A stretch of DNA of 33,685 nucleotides from Azoarcus sp. (GTDB lineage Bacteria > Pseudomonadota > Gammaproteobacteria > Burkholderiales > Rhodocyclaceae). The notes under the pieces are model-generated. The model was given only the letters and a program-made list of their open reading frames with translations. It was not told the origin of the DNA and made no database searches. A program made the position numbers and the translations under genes. The stretch is from assembly GCA_013911595.1 (NCBI GenBank), contig JACESY010000012.1:1-33685 (forward strand), written 5' to 3'. Below, in pieces: positions 19,636-28,529 of the stretch. Position 1 is the stretch's first letter. Each line of letters begins with the position of its first letter.

Positions 19636-20791
19636 CAAGGTGAGAAATCAGCCGGCCTACGCATCGCTCCGCTGAACGACCATCGGCAAAATCACCGTAG
19701 ACTTGCCGGCGCACCTGCTGGTGCTTTGGCATGTATTCCTGTCGGTAGGTGCGCGGATCTGCAAGGATCTGATCAAGGATCGTGGTCAAGTCATTGAGCG
19801 ACTTCACGACCGGTCCATAGCGATACTCGGGACCCAGAGAGAACCCCTTCCGGAATGGCGCTGGCACGTCAAGGAAGACGGCTGGGCGATCGAGCAGGAG
19901 GAAATCGAAAGCGATAGAAGACCAGTCGCAGATCAGCACGTCACTGACCTGAAGCACGGCTTCAGTGTGCGGATAGCCCGCAAATGGCACCGCCAGAACA
20001 CGCGGGTGGTTGGTGCCAACTGACTTTCCACTGTTCAAGTGAGCGCGCACCAGAACGATTGCCTGATGACGCTCAGCGACGCCAGACAGTTCGCTCAGGA
20101 AATCCGCCTCGGCGCAGCCGAAGGGGAAAAGGCTTCGACCTGATGCGTCCTGAGCCCAAGTCGGTGCGAAAAGGATTAGCCGCCCCTCCTGAGGCGCCCC
20201 GATGTCGCGCCGTATCGTCCCGACGTCGCCCGACTCATCTACCAGACAGTCCGTGCGAGCGTAACCGGTAACCGCAACTCGATGGGAGTCAAAGCCAAAG
20301 CGCTCCACATAGAGTTGAGCAAGTAGAGGGGACGTTACCCACACCTCACGGTAACGGCGCTGCACGACAAAGTCGTCCGCGTCAAAGCCCTTGAAGGGGA
20401 CTCCGTGCCAGACATCGAAGAAAGCAATGCTGGAAAGCCTGACAAGTGGCTGCATTGAGTGGAGCCCGTGAGAACTGACTACGGCGCGCGCGCGGGCAAG
20501 CACGGCTGCACATCCCACTCCGACAGCCCAGACTGAATCGAAACCAGCCTTCTTCAACTCACGATGATAGTTACGGTCCATCGTCAGAAAGACCGGACGA
20601 ATACACTCTCCATGCCTCGATCGCAGACGTTCGTAGATGGGAAGAAGATTCCCCGTCAACTTATGCCCATAAAACACAACCAATTGTCGCTCCCCACGCG
20701 CGAATGGGCGCAGCAGGAGCGATAGCGCGACATTCACTGCAAAAGCCAGCAGGCACATCCAGTGAAGGGGATCTGATTTGTCTATTTTCAA
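19613..20791 (-). CDS. CDP-glycerol glycerophosphotransferase (TagB/TagF-like)
   Basis: FFDVWHGVPFKGFD, VAVTGYARTDCLV, ILFAPTWAQDA, LVRAHLN, VSDVLICDWSSIAFDFLLLDRPAVFLD. Confidence 0.9.
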   Translation of the reverse strand: MKIDKSDPLHWMCLLAFAVNVALSLLLRPFARGERQLVVFYGHKLTGNLLPIYERLRSRHGECIRPVFLTMDRNYHRELKKAGFDSVWAVGVGCAAVLARARAVVSSHGLHSMQPLVRLSSIAFFDVWHGVPFKGFDADDFVVQRRYREVWVTSPLLAQLYVERFGFDSHRVAVTGYARTDCLVDESGDVGTIRRDIGAPQEGRLILFAPTWAQDASGRSLFPFGCAEADFLSELSGVAERHQAIVLVRAHLNSGKSVGTNHPRVLAVPFAGYPHTEAVLQVSDVLICDWSSIAFDFLLLDRPAVFLDVPAPFRKGFSLGPEYRYGPVVKSLNDLTTILDQILADPRTYRQEYMPKHQQVRRQVYGDFADGRSAERCVGRLISHLVKGESSR

Positions 20792-20882
20792 GGATCGACC
20801 TGTTGAATCACCAAGGATCTTCGTACGGGGCTCTCATCATTCTGGAGGCTCGGATGGACAGCCACGCGGCACAACAGCATGT

Positions 20883-21620
20883 TCAATAACGTGAATGTTG
20901 AATTGTGTAGATCAATGTCGGACTTGCCCGCCGCAACATCATCAACAACCAGTCGGGAAACCACGTGACGCATCGTCGCAAACCGACTGCACCTTCGATT
21001 AACAATGTCTGCCGAACTGATTCCAGATGAAGATGATGGAATGCAAACCCTGCCTCCGACAGCAGTCGCTCCAACTGAGGTACGGTCAAGGGCTCGCAGT
21101 CATAGAACTCCCCCACACCCCTGAATCGTAGGTAGGGAGTGCGAAGTGGACGCGGGAGCCAGCTCAAGAAGGCAAGACGATAATGAGGCTCGACGAGCAT
21201 CCAGCGATTGGGTACGGCCAGATAGCCAACCCCCTCCGGATGCATCACACGACGGACCTCCTTCAGGTGTTCAAGTTGGTCGCGGGCCGGACCTACGTGC
21301 TCGATGACATGGTTGGTTATGACCACATCGAAACACTTGTCCGGAAAAGGCAATGCAACGCTCTCCACCTGGAGAAACCGATAGCCGTCAGATATCTGGC
21401 GCTGGTCGACTACGTCTATCGACGTAACTTCAAAGTCAAGCGTCGGATGGGCAGCAAAGTAGTGCGCCACTCCTCCGCTGCCGGTTCCGATATCGAGCAT
21501 TCTGACTGGCCCTGCACGATCGGCCAGGCCCAGGAGACGCTCTATCTTCAGCCCCTTGGCCTTGCGCGACGCAAGATTCCTGCTCGCGTGGGGCTTTCGC
21601 TCCACAGTTGCTCCGGTCAT
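20883..21620 (-). CDS. Class I SAM-dependent methyltransferase
   Basis: VRMLDIGTGSGGVAHYFA, LPFPDKCFDVVITNHVIEHVG. Confidence 0.88.
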   Translation of the reverse strand: MTGATVERKPHASRNLASRKAKGLKIERLLGLADRAGPVRMLDIGTGSGGVAHYFAAHPTLDFEVTSIDVVDQRQISDGYRFLQVESVALPFPDKCFDVVITNHVIEHVGPARDQLEHLKEVRRVMHPEGVGYLAVPNRWMLVEPHYRLAFLSWLPRPLRTPYLRFRGVGEFYDCEPLTVPQLERLLSEAGFAFHHLHLESVRQTLLIEGAVGLRRCVTWFPDWLLMMLRRASPTLIYTIQHSRY

Positions 21621-22858
21621 TGCTCGTCCTCGGCGGACTTTGGTGGAGAAGCATTGGTCGCACAGCGCTTCAACAACTCCGCGTATGAGTCAGCGGTCGC
21701 GCTCCAGTCCGCCCGGCGGATCACGTCGGCGCGAATACCGGAAGACAGGGACTGCATCTTTGGCAGCTCATCCAGACTGGCCACGATGCTGCGAGCGAGA
21801 TTCTTCGTGTCACTTGGGCGTACCGTTACGAGTTCGGCCGCATCACCCAGCAAATCGCGCACACCCCGAACGTCTCCGATCAGTATCGGGCATGCACAAC
21901 CTATCGCTTCCATGAGTGCGACGGGCAACCCCTCCTGATCACCCGTCTGATCGCGCACGAACGGCGCCACGAAAAGCCCCGCACGCCGGTAAAGCTGTGG
22001 CAACTCGTGTTGCGGCGTTGCCCCCATGAATTCAACATGAGCTGCGAGACCGAGCCGTTCCACTTGCGCTTTCAGCGCGCACTCCTCGGGGCCAAATCCC
22101 GCAACCAGCAACCTGACTCCGGGACGTCTCGACAAGACTTCCGGCAAGGCATCGAGAAGATGACTTAGGCCCTTTTTCGGAACCAGACGCCCCACGAAAA
22201 GCAGCATTTCGGCGTCACGCTGAACACTCTCGTCGGGAACAAAGCGGCCAACCAGATCGACTCCCATCGACATCACGGATATTCGTGGCGCCTGTAAGCC
22301 GATACGCCGCGCCTCCTGAAGCATTGCATCGCTCATGACAGTCATTTCAAAACTATCGGCGGCCACACGGCGCTTGATTGCAGTCGGGACGGCCCCGCGA
22401 AAACCAAACAGGTCTCCACCATGTGACGTGACGACATACGGCAGCCGATGAAGGCGCTTGAGCAACCACGCCACCACTCCCTGCGGAATCAACCAATGGG
22501 CATGAATGACGTCGAACTCACGGGAGCGCAGCAGTCGCCAGGCCCAAATGAACTGAAAAAAAACAAACCCCGGCACCAGCAACCATTTCCGAGGCGAATT
22601 GCGCAGATTGGCTGCGATTCCCCCGTCATTGACCAACGTCTGCCAGCGTTTTGGGGCGTATCTGAATCGGACAACGCTCACCCCATCCATCAACCCATTG
22701 GGATTCGCACCCAATGCATCCGGCACCAACGCGGTTACGGAACAAGTGGCAGCGAGACGGCGGCAGAGCTCGTGAACAAATGCTGGCTCGGGGTCATCAT
22801 CCCAACGCGGATAGGTCGACGCCAGAACGAGAACACGTGGTTTGCCCTGCTCGCTCAT
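21617..22858 (-). CDS. GT4-family glycosyltransferase
   Basis: Start taken at MSEQGKPRVLVLASTYPRWDDDPEPAFVHELCRRL; MLLFVGRLVPKKGLSHLLDAL; EGLPVALMEAIGCACPIL. ATGA overlaps with both neighbours. Confidence 0.9.
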   Translation of the reverse strand: MSEQGKPRVLVLASTYPRWDDDPEPAFVHELCRRLAATCSVTALVPDALGANPNGLMDGVSVVRFRYAPKRWQTLVNDGGIAANLRNSPRKWLLVPGFVFFQFIWAWRLLRSREFDVIHAHWLIPQGVVAWLLKRLHRLPYVVTSHGGDLFGFRGAVPTAIKRRVAADSFEMTVMSDAMLQEARRIGLQAPRISVMSMGVDLVGRFVPDESVQRDAEMLLFVGRLVPKKGLSHLLDALPEVLSRRPGVRLLVAGFGPEECALKAQVERLGLAAHVEFMGATPQHELPQLYRRAGLFVAPFVRDQTGDQEGLPVALMEAIGCACPILIGDVRGVRDLLGDAAELVTVRPSDTKNLARSIVASLDELPKMQSLSSGIRADVIRRADWSATADSYAELLKRCATNASPPKSAEDEQ

Positions 22859-23742
22859 TCCCGACTCGAATCCTTGTACATGAGCGCGGTAATCTGCTCC
22901 GATACCAGCCCCATCATGAAGACGATAATACTGGTGGTGAACATCAGCGCGCTCATGTTGGTAAAGCGGTTCTGCGTGACCAGGGTGTATCCGTACCAAG
23001 CCGCTCCAAACAGAAAGAACGCCATCGCCAACGGAGCAAAGAGCTTCAGCGGGGAATAAAGTGTGCCGACCTTGAAGATGATCAGCAGGAAGCGGATGCC
23101 GTCCTTGACGATGCGCAGATGACTCTTGCCGATACGTTTGGCGGCCTGAATGGGTTCGTAGGCAACCGAATAGCCGGCACGGAAGAAGGCCATCGTGATG
23201 GTCGTCGGGTAGGAAAAGCCGTTGGGCAGCAGGTAGAGGAACTCGCGGAACTTGTCCGCGCGTACGGCGCGGAAACCCGAGGTGAGGTCCTCGATGCGCT
23301 GGTTGGTCATGTAGCTGGCCAGCCGGTTGTAGAAGCGGTTCGCGATACCGCGCCCCACGCTGGCCTGCGAGGCCTCGTCACGCGCGCCGACGACCATGTC
23401 GTGCCCCTCGTCAAGACGTGCCAGAAGGCGCGAGATGTCGGCCGGGTCGTGCTGGCCGTCGCCGTCCATGAAGACGATGATCTCGCCCTGCGCCTTGCGG
23501 GCGCCGGCCTTGATGGCAGCACCGTTTCCCATTCCGCGCTGGTGGCTGACGACGGTAGCCCCTGCCTCCCTGGCAACCGTGGCGGTGTCGTCCGTTGATC
23601 CGTCATCGACGACGAGGATCTCGACTTCGGGCAGGATCTGCCGCAGACGCTGGACCACGTCCCCGATGGCGCCCGCTTCATTGCGGGCGGGGATGACTAC
23701 CGACACGGATATTTCTGCAGACATCCGCTCAGTTCTGCTCAT
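22855..23742 (-). CDS. GT2-family glycosyltransferase (DPM1/polyprenyl-phosphate type) with C-terminal TM helices
   Basis: SVVIPARNEAGAIGDVVQRLRQILPEVEILVVDDGSTDDT, FMDGDGQHDP, DLTSGFRA; two C-terminal hydrophobic helices. Confidence 0.9.
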   Translation of the reverse strand: MSRTERMSAEISVSVVIPARNEAGAIGDVVQRLRQILPEVEILVVDDGSTDDTATVAREAGATVVSHQRGMGNGAAIKAGARKAQGEIIVFMDGDGQHDPADISRLLARLDEGHDMVVGARDEASQASVGRGIANRFYNRLASYMTNQRIEDLTSGFRAVRADKFREFLYLLPNGFSYPTTITMAFFRAGYSVAYEPIQAAKRIGKSHLRIVKDGIRFLLIIFKVGTLYSPLKLFAPLAMAFFLFGAAWYGYTLVTQNRFTNMSALMFTTSIIVFMMGLVSEQITALMYKDSSRE

Positions 23743-25678
23743 TGTCGGCCTCGCTTCTGGCCTGCTCGATTTCCTGCTCGAGGTCGTCGAGCACTCTCGC
23801 CGTAAGTGCGCCAGAGGTCAGCCCTACCAACGGCCGACGGCGCGCGACCGCGGCGAGGGCATCGTCGAAGCGGCCCTCGCGGATGGACGAATAGACTTGA
23901 TACTGCAGTACGGGAACCGCCGCCACATATACATTCTCGGCCCGATCCAGCAATGCATCGCGTCGCTGCAGATCACCGCCGTCTTCTTCCAGTGCCGCAG
24001 CCAGAAACAGCAGACGGGCACGAATGTGCTCGATGCGGAAGAGAACACTCTCATCCAGTTGTTCTACAAGCGAGAGCAGGGACTCCCGCGACACGCCATC
24101 GCAACGATCACTGTTGATCAGCTCGCGAAGCCGGAAGGCCACAATAGCGGTCATACGCGGCTGTCGCGCATTGCGGACGTTTTCTAAGGCCGCTTCCATG
24201 CGTTCTTCCTGCTCCGACGCAGGATAGATCAGGCAACTGTAAAGTAACGCCTGCAGGCGAATACCCATGCACTGGGGGCAGCTTTCCAGGGTTCGATCGA
24301 AAATCTGTATGGCTCGCTCGTAACGCCCCATTTGGATGAACTCGAAGTTCAGGTCGGCGATCTGCTCCGGCGTGGCGTCGATGGCGCGTAGCGCCAAATG
24401 GATCGAGGCGCGACTCGACCCCGGGTTTTCATGTGCCCACATTTCGGCGGAACGGTCCGGATCGCCCCAGAAGGTGGTCAGTGCCAGCAGGACTGCAAGC
24501 TGGATGGCGACATAGGCGCCAAACAGCATCGGCCCGATCCGTTTGAGGGCACCTTGAACGGAAGCCGCGCCAACCGCCAATGCGAGACAGGCCCCATAAA
24601 GAGGCAGATAGTTGCGATGCTCGAAATAAATTTCGAGCATCACGATGGTGGATTCGAGCAGATGCCCGATCAGGAACCACATCACTGCAAACAGCGGCCA
24701 AACGACTGCCTTTGTCCGCTTCAGCCACACGCACAGTGCGATGACCGCTGCCCACCCCAGAAAGCCGAGCAGGGCCGGCCACCCTGTGTAGTCCACACTT
24801 CGATGGTCGTGAAACGGGCTATACAGCGACGGAAGCGGCAGAAAAGCCGCCCGCACGTACTCCCACAACACCACCATTTGCGTCTGTAATCGCTCATACC
24901 CGGACCAGCCGCGCCGCTCGGACACCGTGAACCAGTCACGATTGAATGGCGACAGATACGCGAGAATGACAATCAGCGCACTCCACAGCAACAGAGTTTG
25001 CAGGAAGGCCAGGCGGCGGTCCGTCAGCGTCCTCGGCGCCAGTAGGGTGTGGATCACCAGCGCGAACAGCGGCGTGAGAGCGCCATTCTCCTTGGTGTAC
25101 ATCGCCAGCAGGGTGCCGGCGCCCAATGCGCCAAACTGCAGCACGAAACCCAGGAGCGGGCGGGCGGCCTGCAGCCGGTAGGCCGCGACGAAGCCGATCA
25201 GCCCCAGGAGCGAGAAGAATGCCGCCAGGCTGGTCATGCGCTGGATGATGATCAGGCTGGTGGAGGCCAACAGCGGCATCGCCCCCCACAGAAAAGCCGC
25301 GCCAAAGGCGATCCAGAAACGTCTCGCTGGTCCGCCAAAGCCCGCCAACCCAAGACACAGATAGCCCAGCACCCCGACAAGGGCTACGTTGGCAACATGA
25401 ATGCCGACGTTTACGACAAGGATTTCGGGCCCGTTGGCGGGCCAGCCGGACGCATGCGGCAGGAAAGTCGCGAGTGCAACAGGCCGCCCCAGCGGCCCGG
25501 CCTTTCCGCCGAAAACGAACTGCTTTTGCGCTTCCGGCGTGATGACGCGGTTCAAGCCCTCGAGATTGCCGAAGTCATCGTAGAACTGCGCGCCGGTCAG
25601 GGCCGGCGCATACACCCACCACAGCAACACGAGTGCCGCGCAGGCGACGAGGAACCGGACCATTCTGGATTCAAGCAT
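23729..25678 (-). CDS. Multi-spanning membrane protein with TPR-like C-terminal domain (GT-C-like, candidate pilin/glycan transferase)
   Basis: Many hydrophobic segments; acidic first-loop motif TGAQFYDDFGNLEGL as in GT-C enzymes; soluble TPR-like C-terminus. First gene after the pilin terminator. Confidence 0.6.
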   Translation of the reverse strand: MLESRMVRFLVACAALVLLWWVYAPALTGAQFYDDFGNLEGLNRVITPEAQKQFVFGGKAGPLGRPVALATFLPHASGWPANGPEILVVNVGIHVANVALVGVLGYLCLGLAGFGGPARRFWIAFGAAFLWGAMPLLASTSLIIIQRMTSLAAFFSLLGLIGFVAAYRLQAARPLLGFVLQFGALGAGTLLAMYTKENGALTPLFALVIHTLLAPRTLTDRRLAFLQTLLLWSALIVILAYLSPFNRDWFTVSERRGWSGYERLQTQMVVLWEYVRAAFLPLPSLYSPFHDHRSVDYTGWPALLGFLGWAAVIALCVWLKRTKAVVWPLFAVMWFLIGHLLESTIVMLEIYFEHRNYLPLYGACLALAVGAASVQGALKRIGPMLFGAYVAIQLAVLLALTTFWGDPDRSAEMWAHENPGSSRASIHLALRAIDATPEQIADLNFEFIQMGRYERAIQIFDRTLESCPQCMGIRLQALLYSCLIYPASEQEERMEAALENVRNARQPRMTAIVAFRLRELINSDRCDGVSRESLLSLVEQLDESVLFRIEHIRARLLFLAAALEEDGGDLQRRDALLDRAENVYVAAVPVLQYQVYSSIREGRFDDALAAVARRRPLVGLTSGALTARVLDDLEQEIEQARSEADNEQN

Positions 25679-25700
25679 GCGTCACGTCATTGGAGGGGAA

Positions 25701-25740
25701 CAAAAAAACAATGCCCCGCAGGGCGGGGCATTGTTTGACC
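25701..25740 (-). terminator. Rho-independent terminator of the pilin gene
   Basis: Minus strand AAACAATGCCCCGCCCTGCGGGGCATTGTTTTTTTGTT: perfect stem followed by T tract. Confidence 0.9.
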
Positions 25741-25752
25741 TAGGCCAGTCGC

Positions 25753-26217
25753 TTAGTCGCGGCAGGAACCCGGCAGCCATGCGGTTTTGGCTGAACCAGT
25801 CGCTTCCCCGCTGCACTTCCAGCGCGTGATATGGAACGTGCTTGCGTAGACCGGAGAAAGCTCGATGGTCAAACCAGCCAACGACCCACCAGCCTCGACT
25901 TGGATTACCCCGTTTGTGCTGGCCGTGCCAGCACTGCCGGCGGTCGACGACACAGTGATGTAACTCGCGTAATCGGTTTTCCTGAAACCTTCGGTGCAAT
26001 CACTCATCGATGCACCGTTGCCGTCGCGGTGAGCTTGAACGATCTCGGTGACGCAAGTCCGCGCGGTACTCGCCGCAAGCACGACCTCGGATGCGCGCGC
26101 ACGCTGCGTGTAGTCCTGATAGGCCGGCAGCGCGACGGCTGCCAGGATGCCGATGATCGCGACGACGATCATCAGTTCGATGAGGGTAAAGCCCTGTTGC
26201 ATCTTCTTCATGTTCAA
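25753..26217 (-). CDS. pilA: Type IV major pilin (prepilin)
   Basis: [41 protein letters not shown] class III leader and helix; C-terminal Cys-bounded loop [25 protein letters not shown] upstream. Confidence 0.95.
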   Translation of the reverse strand: MNMKKMQQGFTLIELMIVVAIIGILAAVALPAYQDYTQRARASEVVLAASTARTCVTEIVQAHRDGNGASMSDCTEGFRKTDYASYITVSSTAGSAGTASTNGVIQVEAGGSLAGLTIELSPVYASTFHITRWKCSGEATGSAKTAWLPGSCRD

Positions 26218-26263
26218 CTCCTTGCGGATCGTGATCGCGGATAGCCCGGCTGATTCGTGCCAC

Positions 26264-26278
26264 GCAAGACGTGTGCCA
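26264..26278 (-). promoter_or_regulatory. Predicted sigma-54 promoter of pilA
   Basis: Minus strand TGGCAC-ACGTC-TTGC matches the -24/-12 TGGCAC-N5-TTGC pattern, ~47 nt upstream of the pilA start. Confidence 0.75.
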
Positions 26279-26398
26279 CATCCGTCCGGCTGACATCGAC
26301 CGGCGGATCATCGCGCAAAACCCGCGTTGTAACAAGGATTTCCGCGCGGTTCGTCAGAAAATGTCTGAAGCATGCAACAGTCGCGGGCGCGACATGGA

Positions 26399-26415
26399 TT
26401 GTCCACCTTTGACAA
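26399..26415. promoter_or_regulatory. Palindromic candidate activator site upstream of pilA
   Basis: TTGTC-CACCTTT-GACAA perfect inverted repeat, ~120 bp upstream of the predicted sigma-54 promoter, where enhancer-binding protein sites usually lie. Confidence 0.45.
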
Positions 26416-26542
26416 TTCTCGTCGCACGCGAGTCACACCCTGACAATCGCCCTGCGTCGAGGCCGGCATGCGCCCTACCGCTTGCCATGCAGGCGGTCTA
26501 TGATCGGCCGTTCCTGCCTCTTGTTGATTGCGGATATCGAAC

Positions 26543-27820
26543 ATGGATGCATCTGCTGCGCCCCACATCGCGGTGATCGGCCTGGGCTATGTCGGGCTGC
26601 CGCTGGCGGTCGCGTTTGCGCAACGCTTCGACGTGACGGGCTTCGATGTCTCCCGCGCACGCATCGAGCGCCTGCGTGCCGGGCATGACGACACGCGAGA
26701 GGTTTCCGACGCGGTGTTGCGCGACGCGGCACGGCTACGCTTCACGCTGGATGCGACGGACATCGCCGCGTGCGATACCTACATCGTGACCGTGCCCACG
26801 CCGATAGACGCGCACAAACGCCCGGACCTGGGCCCGCTGCTGGCCGCGTGCGAGACCGTGGGCTGCGTGCTCAAACGCGGCGACCTGGTGGTGTTCGAGT
26901 CCACGGTGTATCCGGGCGCCACCGAAGAGGAATGCGTGCCGGTGCTCGAGGCGCGCTCGGGGCTGCGGCTGAACGAGGATTTTGCGGTGGGCTACAGCCC
27001 GGAGCGCGTCAATCCGGGGGACCGCGAGCACCGCATCGAGAACATCCTCAAGGTCACCTCTGGCTCGTCATCCGAAGCCGCCGAGCGAGTCGACCGGCTC
27101 TACGCGAGCATCGTCACGGCCGGCACGCACTGCGCGCCGAGCATCCGCGTGGCGGAGGCCGCCAAGGTGATCGAGAACACGCAGCGCGATCTGAACATCG
27201 CGCTGATCAACGAGTTGGCCATCATCTTCGCGCGCATGGGGCTGGACACCCAGGCTGTGCTGGAGGCGGCCGGCACCAAGTGGAACTTCCTGCCCTTCCG
27301 CCCGGGGCTGGTGGGCGGGCACTGCATCGGGGTGGATCCGTACTACCTCACGCACAAGGCGCAGGCCATCGGCTATCACCCGGAAATCATCCTCGCCGGC
27401 CGACGCCTGAACGACGCCATGGGCGCCTGGGTGGCCTCGCAACTGGTCAAGGCGATGATCCGGCGCCGCATCGAGGTCGACGGCGCACGCGTGCTGGTGA
27501 TGGGCCTGACCTTCAAGGAGAACTGCCCCGACCTGCGCAACACTCGCGTGGTCGACGTGGTGCGCGAGCTGGCCGACTACGGCATCCGCGTAGACGTCAC
27601 CGACCCGCAGGCCGACCCGGCCGACGCCATGCGCGAACACGGCATCGAACTGGTCACCGAACCCGCACCGGGCGGCTACGACGGTATCGTGCTGGCCGTG
27701 GGACACAACGAATTCCGTGACCAGGGCGCGGCGCGCATCCGCGCACTGGGCAAGCCGGGGCACGTGCTCTACGACCTCAAGTACGTGCTGGCGCGAGACG
27801 AGGCGGATTTGCGATTGTAG
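26543..27820 (+). CDS. Nucleotide sugar dehydrogenase (UDP-N-acetyl-hexosamine dehydrogenase, TviB/WbpO-like)
   Basis: [78 protein letters not shown]. Confidence 0.92.
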   Translation: MDASAAPHIAVIGLGYVGLPLAVAFAQRFDVTGFDVSRARIERLRAGHDDTREVSDAVLRDAARLRFTLDATDIAACDTYIVTVPTPIDAHKRPDLGPLLAACETVGCVLKRGDLVVFESTVYPGATEEECVPVLEARSGLRLNEDFAVGYSPERVNPGDREHRIENILKVTSGSSSEAAERVDRLYASIVTAGTHCAPSIRVAEAAKVIENTQRDLNIALINELAIIFARMGLDTQAVLEAAGTKWNFLPFRPGLVGGHCIGVDPYYLTHKAQAIGYHPEIILAGRRLNDAMGAWVASQLVKAMIRRRIEVDGARVLVMGLTFKENCPDLRNTRVVDVVRELADYGIRVDVTDPQADPADAMREHGIELVTEPAPGGYDGIVLAVGHNEFRDQGAARIRALGKPGHVLYDLKYVLARDEADLRL

Positions 27821-27835
27821 GGTGCGCGGCTCGAA

Positions 27836-27883
27836 CGGGCCGGGATGTCGCACTCGCTTCGCTCGATACGACCTACGGGCGAT
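27836..27883. repeat. Possible small dispersed intergenic repeat (REP-like, imperfect hairpin)
   Basis: GGGCCGGGATGTCGCACTCGCTTCGCTCGATACGACCTACGGGC; GTCGCACTCGC/GCTCGATACGAC imperfect arms. Confidence 0.4.
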
Positions 27884-28235
27884 TGCGGCTGCCGGACTTT
27901 TCGAGCATCCTGCCAAGCGCTTCATGCAACGGTGAGAGCTCCCGCTCCACCACATTCCATATCGCGTCGACGTCGACGCCAAGGTAGTCGTGGACGAGAA
28001 TATTCCTGAAGCCGGATATCGCTCGCCACGAAATTGCCGGCTCGCTTGCCTTGAGCTCGTCGCTCAGCCTCTGACTGGATTCCGCGAGCACCTGCAGGTT
28101 GCGCAACACCGCATCCTGGACCAGGCGCGAGGAACGGAACAACGCCTCGTCGTCGCCCACGTAATCGGATACCCGATCGATGCATTCGAGCATGTGGACA
28201 AGATAGAGTCTGTCGGCCTCGTGTCCGGGCTTCAT
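27873..28235 (-). CDS. HEPN-domain DUF86 protein, predicted toxin
   Basis: DAVLRNLQVLAESSQRLSDELK; FRNILVHDYLGVD (R-X4-H-X-Y). Confidence 0.9.
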   Translation of the reverse strand: MKPGHEADRLYLVHMLECIDRVSDYVGDDEALFRSSRLVQDAVLRNLQVLAESSQRLSDELKASEPAISWRAISGFRNILVHDYLGVDVDAIWNVVERELSPLHEALGRMLEKSGSRNRP

Positions 28236-28244
28236 TTGCGAAGG

Positions 28245-28529
28245 TCAGAGTGAGCGGGCTTCATCGAGAACGCGCGCTCGCACCAGCGGATGCAGCGCGG
28301 CGGGCGTGACCAGGTCGACCGGGCGTCCGAGCAGGTCCTGCGCTTCCATCTGCATCTCCCCCAGAACGAATCCGGAGGTACCCGGCTCGGCCTCGACCAA
28401 CAGATCGACATCGCTGGATTCGTCGCCATCGTCGCGTGCCATCGATCCGAAAACCTTGATCGAACGGACACGAAAGCGGAGTGCGAGCGCTTTCAACTCG
28501 TCACGATGCGTTTCGATCAATGGATGCAT
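28245..28529 (-). CDS. MNT-domain nucleotidyltransferase, predicted antitoxin
   Basis: KVFGSMARDDGDESSDVDLLVE (GSX10DXD); LVTPAALHPLVRARVLDEARSL. Confidence 0.9.
   Translation of the reverse strand: MHPLIETHRDELKALALRFRVRSIKVFGSMARDDGDESSDVDLLVEAEPGTSGFVLGEMQMEAQDLLGRPVDLVTPAALHPLVRARVLDEARSL

Noticed and set aside
21183-21938. 251-aa plus-strand ORF opposite the methyltransferase/GT4 genes
   Set aside because: Antisense frame without domain motifs; the minus-strand genes have clear SAM-binding and GT4 signatures.
22714-23598. 294-aa plus-strand ORF
   Set aside because: Antisense to the GT2 gene with its clear DGSTDDT/DGDGQHDP motifs.
26249-26264. Second sigma-54-like element TGGCACGAATCAGCC
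   Set aside because: Has the -24 half but lacks the GC/TTGC -12 half at correct spacing; the adjacent 26264-26278 site is a much better match.
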